Shown: positions 9,689-17,426 of the stretch, in pieces
Layout: every line of letters starts with the position of its first letter
How positions within the stretch are numbered: position 1 is the stretch's first letter
Origin: Arthrobacter alpinus
Lineage (GTDB): Bacteria > Actinomycetota > Actinomycetes > Actinomycetales > Micrococcaceae
NCBI RefSeq assembly: GCF_001445575.1
Contig: NZ_CP013200.1
Coordinates: 3,968,001-4,032,000, forward strand
DNA length: 64,000 nt
Reading direction: 5' to 3'
Made by a program: the position numbers and the translations under genes
The notes under the pieces: generated by a model
Database searches by the model: none
The model's input: the letters and a program-made list of their open reading frames with translations, nothing else
Told to the model about the DNA's origin: nothing

Positions 9689-9736
9689 TTGAACGTGTTC
9701 AGTTCTGAGTAAAGCATCATTTTTGAACACGTTCAA
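9689..9736. promoter_or_regulatory. Twin TetR operators
   Basis: Two palindromes, TTGAACGTGTTCA at 9689-9701 and TTGAACACGTTCAA at 9723-9736, have centres 34 bp apart directly before the TetR start. Both fit the form TnnAACnnGTTnnA known for KstR-like TetR regulators. Position and symmetry make them strong candidates for autoregulation; binding is inferred. Confidence 0.7.
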
Positions 9737-9781
9737 CTTTTGGGACCACTGGAGGGCTAGCTAACTAGCTTCCCCGGACGC

Positions 9782-10189
9782 TCAATGCTCATACCCAATG
9801 AGCCAATGCAGGCCGTGACGGTCAATGACCTGCCCGTCGCAGGCTCCCCATGGCTTTTCAGCTAGGGGATCCACAACATTTCCGTCCACCGCCAGCTTGT
9901 CGAACCACTCCCTGAGGACGTCGGCGTCCGCGGTACCAAGCAAGGAGAGCATGGCCCCTTCCATCCGAACCGTTTTTTGTCCCGTGGCAGCATCCGACCC
10001 CGCCAAGGAGACCGGACCCACGAGCATTCCATGGGCTATCGCCTGGCCCGGACCATCGGTGCGGCTGAATTCCTCATAAGTGTGCAGCATGAGCTCCCCG
10101 CCAAAGATGTCGGCATAGAACGTGAGTGCTTCACGCGCGGTGCCGGGGAAACTGACGTAGATCAGGGGCGCTGGTGTGGTGTGTGTCAT
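9782..10189 (-). CDS. VOC/PhnB-like glyoxalase-fold protein
   Basis: 135 aa, the usual length for the PhnB-like branch of the vicinal-oxygen-chelate superfamily. The N-terminal PLIYVSFPGTAREALTFY and the C-terminal KPWGACDGQVIDRHGLHW are hallmark segments. Members are small dimeric proteins with varied or unknown substrates. A TACGAT -10 box at 10201-10196 lies 6 nt before ATG 10189 with no Shine-Dalgarno, suggesting a leaderless message. Stands alone. Confidence 0.88.
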   Translation of the reverse strand: MTHTTPAPLIYVSFPGTAREALTFYADIFGGELMLHTYEEFSRTDGPGQAIAHGMLVGPVSLAGSDAATGQKTVRMEGAMLSLLGTADADVLREWFDKLAVDGNVVDPLAEKPWGACDGQVIDRHGLHWLIGYEH

Positions 10190-10330
10190 AAGACCATCGT
10201 AATCAGATCGCCGTCTCCGGCGCTACAGCCTTCATTGGCACCCCTGGACAGAAGGGTTCAACTCCACGGTCCCCATGTAGATACATTAGTTACTGCAATC
10301 CATTTCGGGATTGGAATCTGAGGGGACAGA

Positions 10331-10828
10331 TTGACTGTGAATTCAAGCAAGAGCGGCATGACCCGCCTGAACACCAGAGCCTTGCCGTTACTGATCGTGA
10401 GCCCGAGCTGTTCGCTGATCCTGGCCGTGGTTCTTTTCCTCATTCTCAGGGCCTTGATCCCCAGCCAAATTGCCCGTCATGTGGGACCCGACGGCGTGGG
10501 ATACAGCTCGACGGCGCTCATCATGGCTGTCATCTTCGCCGCCGCCATTCTCCCGTTCCTTATTGGCGGGGCGCTGGCCCGTGGGTTCTTCCGGGACGGT
10601 CACTGGTTTCCCACCCAGAAAGCCGTGGTGGTCTGCTTCGTGTCACTGGGATACGGCATCCTCGGCGTGGCGCTGGGAACCATCGTGGGACTCGTGGGCC
10701 TCGACCAGAACGAGGTATCCGGCAATTCAGTGGCCATGGGCATGCTGGGTTTCCTGCTCTTTTTCACAGCCGCCGTTTGCGCCTACGCGGCTCTGCTCCC
10801 CCGCGCCAAGCCGGAACCCCTGGTGTAA
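10331..10828 (+). CDS. DUF1648-like membrane protein
   Basis: 165 aa starting at TTG 10331 (AGGGG 5-6 nt upstream); a GTG two codons later is possible. Four membrane segments (about residues 20-43, 62-84, 97-120, 133-157). The segment PSQIARHVGPDGVGYSS after helix 1 resembles the DUF1648 signature of SdpI-type membrane proteins, though the family match is by eye. No operon partners. Function unknown. Confidence 0.7.
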   Translation: MTVNSSKSGMTRLNTRALPLLIVSPSCSLILAVVLFLILRALIPSQIARHVGPDGVGYSSTALIMAVIFAAAILPFLIGGALARGFFRDGHWFPTQKAVVVCFVSLGYGILGVALGTIVGLVGLDQNEVSGNSVAMGMLGFLLFFTAAVCAYAALLPRAKPEPLV

Positions 10829-10973
10829 ACCACCCACACAAACCCGCGGCAGGGATGTTTGCCATAAATGCCTCGGGCACGGGGGACAAAGGATCCCGGG
10901 ATCGAGGGAGCGTCCGCGAAAACACCCCGAAACGTGAGGAAGCGTCTGATGGAGAAACGGATTCCCACGACGA

Positions 10974-11735
10974 CTACGAGATTTTCTTCCGGTAGGCCAT
11001 CATCGCGAAAATGTACGCGGTCACCAAGATGCCCAGGCACCAAGCGAGCGCCCGCCAAATATCCCCACCCACGGGCAGTTGCGCCAGTAGGTTCCGGATC
11101 GAATCCACAATGGAGGTCACGGGCTGGTTTTCGGCAAACCAGCGCACCGGGCCAGGCATGGTCTCCGTAGGGACAAACGCCGAACTGATAAACGGCAAGA
11201 AAATGATCGGATAAGCAAAAGCACTCGCCCCGTCTGCCGATTTGGCAGTGAGCCCCGGAATGACGGCGATCCAGGTCAACGCCAGCGTCAACAGCAGCAG
11301 AATTCCGGCCACGGCCAGCCACGTCAAGAGTCCAGCCCCCGAACGGAACCCCATGAGAACGGCCACAAGCACGACGACGATCAGCGAGACTGTGTTTGCC
11401 ACCAGCGATGTCACCACGTGTGCCCACAACACCGAAGAGCGGGCAATCGGCATGGACTGGAAGCGCTCAAAAATGCCGCTTTGCATGTCCAGAAACAGCC
11501 TGAATGATGTGTAGGAAATGCCCGAGGCAATGGTGATGATCAAGATGCCCGGCAGCAGGTAGCTCACATAGGAGTCCGTGCCCGCGTGAATGGCCCCACC
11601 AAAGACGTAAACAAACAGCAGCAAGAACGCGATCGGCATGATTGTTGTGGTGATGATGGTGTCCATGCTGCGCGTAATGTGCCGAAGTGATCGGCCGAGC
11701 AGGACAGCTGTATCTGAGAAGAAATACGTGCTCAT
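10974..11735 (-). CDS. ABC-2 type transporter permease (DrrB-like)
   Basis: 253 aa, six membrane helices, ABC-2 membrane fold typical of drug or antibiotic exporters. ATG 11735 has AAGGAG upstream; the frame extends to 11912, but that part overlaps the ATPase gene. It is the last gene of PadR-DUF1048-ATPase-permease, the standard arrangement for a PadR-controlled efflux pump. Partner of the ATPase encoded 10 nt upstream; because that gene is frameshifted in this sequence, the transporter may be non-functional as read. Confidence 0.88.
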   Translation of the reverse strand: MSTYFFSDTAVLLGRSLRHITRSMDTIITTTIMPIAFLLLFVYVFGGAIHAGTDSYVSYLLPGILIITIASGISYTSFRLFLDMQSGIFERFQSMPIARSSVLWAHVVTSLVANTVSLIVVVLVAVLMGFRSGAGLLTWLAVAGILLLLTLALTWIAVIPGLTAKSADGASAFAYPIIFLPFISSAFVPTETMPGPVRWFAENQPVTSIVDSIRNLLAQLPVGGDIWRALAWCLGILVTAYIFAMMAYRKKIS

Positions 11736-11745
11736 AATGAGCTCC

Positions 11746-12563
11746 TTAGTCGGTTGCGGCAGCGCCGCGCTCTCCGCCAGCGTCACCGCCGTCGTTCCCG
11801 TGATCACCGACAATGGCGAAAAAGACGTCCTCGAGGGTGGGCTGTTTTGCCACGTACTCCACCGTGGCCGGCGGCAGCAGCGCCTTAAGCTCAGCCAAGG
11901 TTCCGTTGACAATAATTAGGCCAGAGTGCAGGATTGCGATCCTGTCGGCCAGGCGTTCGGCCTCATCCAGCAGCTGGGAGGTGAGCAGTACCGTGGTGCC
12001 CTGCCCTGCCAACTCCTTGACAGCAGCCCACACGTCGATGCGCGCTGCCGGATCGAGCCCGGTGGTTGGCTCGTCAAGGAAATGACCGGTGGATTTCCGA
12101 TCAGGCTCATGGAGATATCGAGCCTGCGCCGCATTCCGCCGGAATAAGTAGCCACCTTCCGGGAGCCTGCCTCAGAGAGTGAAAAACGGTCTAGAAGGCC
12201 ATCAGCCACGGCATCAGGATCCGCCACGTGCCGCAGCTTGCCTATCAACACAAGGTTCTCTCGCCCCGTCAGGATTTCATCAACCGCGGCAAACTGCCCG
12301 GTCAGACTGATCGACTCCCGGACCTTGCCCGGCTGAGAGGCGACGTCGAAGCCATGAACTGCGGCAGCACCGGCGTCGGACTTCAACAGCGAGGAAAGGA
12401 TCTTCACGATGGTGGTTTTGCCGGCCCCATTGGACCCTAGAAGGGCAAAAATGCTGCCCTTGGCCACCTCGAAATCCACGCCCTGCAGCACATGGACATC
12501 CTTGAATGACTTCTCCAGATCCCGCACGGAGATGGCAATCGCCTGGGGCGCAATCGACGTCAT
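11746..12563 (-). pseudogene. ABC exporter ATPase (DrrA-like), frameshifted at Walker B
   Basis: Start ATG 12563 with GAGGAG upstream. Walker A GSNGAGKT (residues 43-50), Q-loop region and signature YSGGMRRR are intact. At about 12080-12082 one T is missing from the coding strand: the run reads ATTTCCTT where Walker B ([12 protein letters not shown]) needs one more base. The downstream frame then continues correctly through [17 protein letters not shown] and [20 protein letters not shown] to the stop at 11746. Restoring one base gives a 272-aa protein. Either a real inactivating deletion or an assembly error in a short homopolymer. Confidence 0.85.
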
Positions 12564-12574
12564 GGCGGGCTCCT

Positions 12575-12934
12575 CTAAGCTTCCGCGATGCTGTCTATGG
12601 CATCGATCAAGCGCCGGCGTTCCTTGTTGATCCACTGTCCCTCGGAGTAATTTGCCAGAAACACCTCCACGAATTCAATGGGGTCCGCGCCCACGATGTC
12701 GCGGACCGGGGTGCCGTCCGCCGCCGCCTGCTCGAAGAGGTCACCGAGGTCCTCAAGCATGGTGATCAAAACATCGCCCTTGCTGATGGCACCGAAGTAC
12801 ATCAGGTACCGCTCAATCGCCTCGACGGCCGTGCGGTACGGCGGCGGAAGCGCTTGCATGCGCGCCTTGTTGGCCTTGTATTGCTTCTTTTGCTCGAGCG
12901 ATCCAGTGACCGTCTCGATCCATTTTGCAGCCAT
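12575..12934 (-). CDS. DUF1048 family protein
   Basis: 119 aa, entirely helical and rich in charged residues. Matches the DUF1048 pattern (N-terminal KWIETVTGSLEQKKQYK, then LPPPYRTAVEAIERYLMYFG and a C-terminal LIDAIDSIAEA). Its start overlaps the PadR stop by one base (TAATG at 12936-12932), so translation is coupled. DUF1048 genes often accompany PadR regulators and ABC efflux genes; the molecular role is unknown. Confidence 0.88.
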   Translation of the reverse strand: MAAKWIETVTGSLEQKKQYKANKARMQALPPPYRTAVEAIERYLMYFGAISKGDVLITMLEDLGDLFEQAAADGTPVRDIVGADPIEFVEVFLANYSEGQWINKERRRLIDAIDSIAEA

Positions 12935-13266
12935 TATTGCGCTCCTCCTTGACGGAGCTTTTCCAGCCTCTCGGCTACGAAGCCCCAGGTTTTCCAGAAT
13001 TCCTGAAGTTGTTCCCGGCCCTGCGGGTTCAGCGAATACACCTTGCGCGGCGGGCCCTTTTCGGAGGGGAGCTTGACGACGTCGACCATCCCGTTGCGCT
13101 CGATCCTCACCAACAGCGCGTACACAGTACCTTCGGCAATGTCATCAAAGCCTCGGTCCCGCAGTTGCGCGGTGATTTCATAGCCATAGGCGGGCTGCGT
13201 GGCCAGAATTGCCAGAACAATACCCTCCAGAGTGCCCTTGAGCATCTCTGTCATTTGCTTTCCCAC
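12934..13266 (-). CDS. PadR-family transcriptional regulator
   Basis: 110 aa with GTG start at 13266 and GGAGGTG just upstream. The PadR winged helix spans about residues 5-85: ILATQPAYGYEITAQLR, then the wing KGPPRKVYSLNPQGREQL. Small PadR proteins repress adjacent transporters and are released by drugs or other ligands. A perfect 26-bp palindrome lies 18 bp before the start. First gene of the ABC efflux operon. Confidence 0.92.
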   Translation of the reverse strand: MGKQMTEMLKGTLEGIVLAILATQPAYGYEITAQLRDRGFDDIAEGTVYALLVRIERNGMVDVVKLPSEKGPPRKVYSLNPQGREQLQEFWKTWGFVAERLEKLRQGGAQ

Positions 13267-13283
13267 TGCACACCTCCTTCAAC

Positions 13284-13309
13284 TACTTAGTAGTACTAGC
13301 TACTAAGTA
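13284..13309. promoter_or_regulatory. PadR operator palindrome
   Basis: Perfect inverted repeat TACTTAGTAG-N6-CTACTAAGTA directly upstream of padR. PadR operators are AT-rich palindromes with ATGT/ACAT-like or similar half-sites. A TACTAT -10-like box sits next to it on the minus strand, and extra TACTTAG-like half-sites continue to about 13325. Binding is inferred from position and symmetry. Confidence 0.75.
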
Positions 13310-13349
13310 CATAGTAGCGCTAAGTACCGGAGTTGGGAAGTAGTTGAGG

Positions 13350-13730
13350 TTAGAAGAAAAGCGGAACAAAAAGCAGTAGGTACGCCATAATTACGGCGCC
13401 ACTTGCAATGGCCATCGTCAGCCAAGGACGCATGCCATACCGCCGGGACAGCGGCCACGCACCGAGCCCGGCGCAGCCAAGAATCGCCAGGAATGCGCCG
13501 GCGCCACCAATGGTGGCCCATAATTCTTCGCCGTCATTCGAGGTAGGTTCGCCAACCCAGAGACCCATACTGCTGCCGAGAGCTTGGAGGCCAATGAACA
13601 AGAACACGTCAGGGAAGATCAGCAAGACAAAGGCCGCAGCGTAAATCAGGACCCGAAAGAGAATTCCCAGGGCTTTCTTTCTGGGCTGAGGCACGGCCAT
13701 GGTCCCGGTTTCTAGAGTTGTAGGTTCCAC
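13350..13730 (-). CDS. Small membrane protein, unknown
   Basis: 126 aa, GTG start at 13730 (ATG at 13700 also possible). A basic N-terminus (PQPRKKALG) and about three membrane helices (residues 24-50, 71-90, 100-124). It begins 9 nt after the stop of the upstream Mak-N-cap-like gene on the same strand and probably shares its transcript. No family recognised. Confidence 0.65.
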   Translation of the reverse strand: MEPTTLETGTMAVPQPRKKALGILFRVLIYAAAFVLLIFPDVFLFIGLQALGSSMGLWVGEPTSNDGEELWATIGGAGAFLAILGCAGLGAWPLSRRYGMRPWLTMAIASGAVIMAYLLLFVPLFF

Positions 13731-13739
13731 AGTTCTGCG

Positions 13740-14369
13740 TCAGGCCATGATCGCGGTGGCCAACACGACGGGCACGTCTTGGCGTTCCCACCGTGCCGTC
13801 AGCGAACGCTCACACTGGATTTCTACGATGGTCTCCAGTTCTCGCGCAACGGCGAAGTTCACCGGGCCTGCCGGAATGAAAGTGACTCCGGCTTGGGTGC
13901 GCGGGGCTCCGAAGCGCAACTCCGGCAGATCGGCGCTGGGCGTCCCCGCACCACTCACCACCATGGTCTCGGGGAGCACCTCCGTGGCATCCCCCACCAC
14001 CAAACACTGCACGGCCACCGGCTTCCCCGTGAGGATGGCGGCGGCAAGTTCGCTGACATACACCGGGTCAGCCGTGGCGTCATAGACCCAGCGCGAACCA
14101 AGAACCGAGTGGTCCATTGTGGTCACCAGAAACTCCTCGGCACCCTCCAACGGCGCACCGCGATAGGTCAGCGGCACCTGATACGTCTTACCGTCGACGG
14201 CGACCACGTGCGTTTCGATGCCGACCTCACCAGCGGGATCGTCGAAGCGAAAAGCCCCCAAACGCACCAAAGCGGACGCGTCGCCGCTGAACCACGGCTG
14301 CTGCGGCAACCACGCCTCTAGGAGTTCGGACTTAGAGGGAGTCAGCTGCGCATCATAAACAATAGCCAT
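13740..14369 (-). CDS. Maltokinase N-terminal-cap-like (CG0192-related) protein
   Basis: 209 aa from ATG 14369; a start at 14390 would add seven residues. The opening MAIVYDAQLTPSKSELLEAW and the mid-section GKTYQVPLTYRGAPL resemble the N-terminal cap of actinobacterial maltokinases, which exists here without a kinase domain. Such stand-alone cap proteins occur in Arthrobacter and Corynebacterium with no proven function. Followed by a small membrane protein. Confidence 0.75.
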   Translation of the reverse strand: MAIVYDAQLTPSKSELLEAWLPQQPWFSGDASALVRLGAFRFDDPAGEVGIETHVVAVDGKTYQVPLTYRGAPLEGAEEFLVTTMDHSVLGSRWVYDATADPVYVSELAAAILTGKPVAVQCLVVGDATEVLPETMVVSGAGTPSADLPELRFGAPRTQAGVTFIPAGPVNFAVARELETIVEIQCERSLTARWERQDVPVVLATAIMA

Positions 14370-14410
14370 GCGACCCAGTCTAGGCGGCATCGCTTTACGG
14401 CAGGCGGCTG

Positions 14411-17347
14411 CTAGCCGTGCTGGCGGTCTTCTTCCGCCTCGGCCCGGACGCTCGCGGCTTCGGCGCTTCGTCCCGCGGCTTCGAGGCAGTCCGCCAGTTG
14501 GTGGCGCACGATCTCCTGACCCTGGCGATCTCCCTCCAGAGCACCAAGAACAGCGTGGTAAATGGCTACCGCATCGTCATGGCGTTTGGCGTTATCCAAC
14601 ATGTGAGCGGCTTGCAACAGCGCAAGCAGCGATTGTTGCTGAGCGTCATCGAGCAGTTCCAAGGCGCTGGATGCCTGTAGGGCTTGTGCCACGGCCGCAT
14701 CAACCTCACCCGTTCGGAACAGGTGGCGCGCCCGGACCAGCTGAATCTCAGCCGTCTGGACGTCAGACTTCGCCGAAATAGCCAGGGCGGTGGCAGTATC
14801 GATTGCCTCCGTGGCACCTTCAGCACCGCCCGTGCTCAACATTTCAGCGAGCTGCATGTAAGCCGCTATCAAGGCCGGATGGTCAACCTCCGGCTGCTCA
14901 TTGTTCTTTGACTCGCCAGCAAGTGCGGCGCTCAGCACGTCCACGGCGGATTGGGCTTCTTCGGCTGCTGCCTCAAAATGACCGGCTTCCTGGTAGGTGG
15001 AGCTCATGGCCATGTGCAGTTGCGCCACCCGGTCCGCTTCACCATTGGCTTCGAAGCAGTCAAGGCCCAGTGTCCACGCATTCAGGGCACCGCCTGGTTC
15101 GCCGGTGCTGCGCAAGGACGTGCCCAGCAGATCGTAGAGCTCGCCGCGGTCGTGATCGCCAATGTCGACGCCGGAATTGTTCAGGGTCTCGTCGAGCACC
15201 TCAATGGCTTCCTCATCAGAGCCGTGGTCCACCAGGTTTTTAGCCAGCGAGTACGCCAGCCCCAAAACGTAGGGAGACTCCGCGAGTTTGGCCTGCTGGA
15301 TGCCAAAACGCAGGCGTGAGCGGAGCTCATCGGTGCGGCCCAGGTCTTGCAAAATGGCGGCGGTGAGCTGGGTTGACTGCGCCACGGATTCCCGTGCCCC
15401 CAGACCCGCCAGCAGCTCCGTGGATTCTTCGGCATCGGCCAGAGCGCTGGCGAGTTCGCCTCGTTGTGCCGCCAGACGGGCCCGTAGCCCCAAAGCCGAT
15501 GCCCGGCGAACCACTGAGGTTTCGTGTTCCAGGCTCTTACCCACCCAGACGTTCATCTCATCCACATCGGCGCCCTCAACGGCCACGTGCAACATGAGCG
15601 AGGCGTACTGCGACCTGGCCCGGACGATGGTTTCATCGGATGGATGCGCGGCAGGGCTGGTCACCCCGGCGGCGACGGGGCCAGCATGCGCAGAAGCCGC
15701 CCAGTCATCGATGGCTTGCTCCAGAGAGACCAGCGCGGTCCGGGCTTCCTCCAGTTTGCCCAGACCAACCAGAATGTGGGCAAGTTCGGCAGTGAGCAGG
15801 CACAGCGCTTCGGGATGCTCCGCCAACGCCAGAAGTTCTGAGTTGATGACAGCCAGCTTTTCATCGTTGCTCTCACTCTTGTCCGGGCCAGTCAACAGCG
15901 CGTCGGCCCTTTCAGTCAGTGACGCCAGCTCCGGATCCCCGGCGGCACGCAGGGCGGCAGCGCGCAAAGCGACGCACTCGAGCAACAAGTCCTGATGCTT
16001 CTGTCCCGGGAGCTGGCCATGAATGCTGATGGCACTGCGGTGCAACGCCGCCAACTCACGCGGATTCTCCGTTCCGCGCACACCGCTGGCGTAGGCGGCC
16101 AAGGCAGCATCGTAGAGTCCTGCCGCACACAGGTCCATGGCACGGACCCGCCACTGCTCAGTGCTGCGCGGCTCGGCAACTGGACGCGGTTCCGGGCTAC
16201 CAAACGTCTCATCCCCCAGAGACAGGGGATACGTTTCGGTCACCATATCCTTGCGTGCGGCAATCTGCCGAGCATGCCAATCGTTGCCATTGCGCGCGTC
16301 AAAGTCCGCGGCCAGCGCTTCCGCCGCCTGCCAGCACAGTGGCGCCAACTCGGCCGCAGAAAGAACTTCGCTACGCTGCCCAAAGAAGGGAATGAGCGCC
16401 GTGTGCTCTGTTCCCCGAATGGGAATCTCACCGTGTCCACCCGCTACTACCTTCTCCAGAAGCAGGCCCAGAGCGCTCAGGAAGTTCAAGTGTTTGCGGT
16501 GCGAGAGCGGATCGTGAGCCAACCACGCCAAGTGCCGTTCGGCCAGGGTCACGCCCCGCGCCTCATTGCCCGTGAGCGCACAGAACGCCACATGATTGGC
16601 GACGATGCCCACATTGTCGGCATTGCCGCGGGCTTCTCGGTAGCTGCGTCGATGCAGCGAAGCCAGGCCGTCCGTATCGCCGGCGCGGAGCAACGGCAGC
16701 AAGGCCACGGAGATGGCGTGCTCAGGCTCTTCACCGCAACTGAAGCCGCCCTCCATGATCTCGGTGAACGCGCGCGCACCCGCCACCTGTTCCCCGATGC
16801 TGAAGTGGTATTCCATGGCCACGGACCGCACGCAGGCGTCGCAATGGGAATAATTGTCCCGTTCCGTGGAAGTCAAAGCCGAGAAAGCTGCACGTGCCTG
16901 TTCCAGATGACCGTTGTGGAACGCCGATTCAAAGCGGGCCATGGCCACACCTGAGAGTCCCAGATTGGCCTTCCTAAAGTGGTCGTCCATATCGGCCAAG
17001 ACAGCTGAAATCTGCTCCGTGGAGAACCGTGGATCTGCACCCAACACGCCCACCATCCACTTGAACTGCCACATCAGATCGCTGCCGTCATCCGGTTCGA
17101 TCGGGAAGGTGAGCGGATCGTCGTCGTGCTTGGCCAGGCACCAGGCAAAGTTGGTCAGGAGCCGGTCGGTATCCCCCATCATCTGGGCGTTGTTAGCCAT
17201 GACAAGGCGTACCCGGTACTCACCGGATTCATCGCCCCGTTCCACCGCCAGCGCCAATGCAGTCTCCAAAAGACCACTCAATTCCGGCCCCCACACGGAT
17301 TCCGTGGCTCGGCTGATGAGCTCTTCAAGTTCGGCTGTGGTCTTCAT
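14411..17347 (-). CDS. Large TPR-repeat protein next to Hsp90
   Basis: 978 aa, soluble, no signal peptide; ATG 17347 with GAGGA upstream. Almost wholly helical. Several regions read as tetratricopeptide-type repeats: Ala/Leu pairs with GxxxxAxxxLxxAL spacing around 400-520, 560-700 and 720-960. A cluster of Cys/His residues (SHCDACVRSVAMEYHF, about 165-180) is notable. It starts 79 nt after the stop of the Hsp90-family gene on the same strand, so the pair is probably co-transcribed. TPR proteins are classic Hsp90 partners in eukaryotes; a co-chaperone or scaffold role here is inference. Confidence 0.8.
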   Translation of the reverse strand: MKTTAELEELISRATESVWGPELSGLLETALALAVERGDESGEYRVRLVMANNAQMMGDTDRLLTNFAWCLAKHDDDPLTFPIEPDDGSDLMWQFKWMVGVLGADPRFSTEQISAVLADMDDHFRKANLGLSGVAMARFESAFHNGHLEQARAAFSALTSTERDNYSHCDACVRSVAMEYHFSIGEQVAGARAFTEIMEGGFSCGEEPEHAISVALLPLLRAGDTDGLASLHRRSYREARGNADNVGIVANHVAFCALTGNEARGVTLAERHLAWLAHDPLSHRKHLNFLSALGLLLEKVVAGGHGEIPIRGTEHTALIPFFGQRSEVLSAAELAPLCWQAAEALAADFDARNGNDWHARQIAARKDMVTETYPLSLGDETFGSPEPRPVAEPRSTEQWRVRAMDLCAAGLYDAALAAYASGVRGTENPRELAALHRSAISIHGQLPGQKHQDLLLECVALRAAALRAAGDPELASLTERADALLTGPDKSESNDEKLAVINSELLALAEHPEALCLLTAELAHILVGLGKLEEARTALVSLEQAIDDWAASAHAGPVAAGVTSPAAHPSDETIVRARSQYASLMLHVAVEGADVDEMNVWVGKSLEHETSVVRRASALGLRARLAAQRGELASALADAEESTELLAGLGARESVAQSTQLTAAILQDLGRTDELRSRLRFGIQQAKLAESPYVLGLAYSLAKNLVDHGSDEEAIEVLDETLNNSGVDIGDHDRGELYDLLGTSLRSTGEPGGALNAWTLGLDCFEANGEADRVAQLHMAMSSTYQEAGHFEAAAEEAQSAVDVLSAALAGESKNNEQPEVDHPALIAAYMQLAEMLSTGGAEGATEAIDTATALAISAKSDVQTAEIQLVRARHLFRTGEVDAAVAQALQASSALELLDDAQQQSLLALLQAAHMLDNAKRHDDAVAIYHAVLGALEGDRQGQEIVRHQLADCLEAAGRSAEAASVRAEAEEDRQHG

Positions 17348-17426
17348 TTACGTTCCTCAAAGTGGCCGGACGTGGCCCGTCTATTGGCATACGGTGGCTC
17401 CCCCGCAAGCTGTGGGGGCGGACCAT

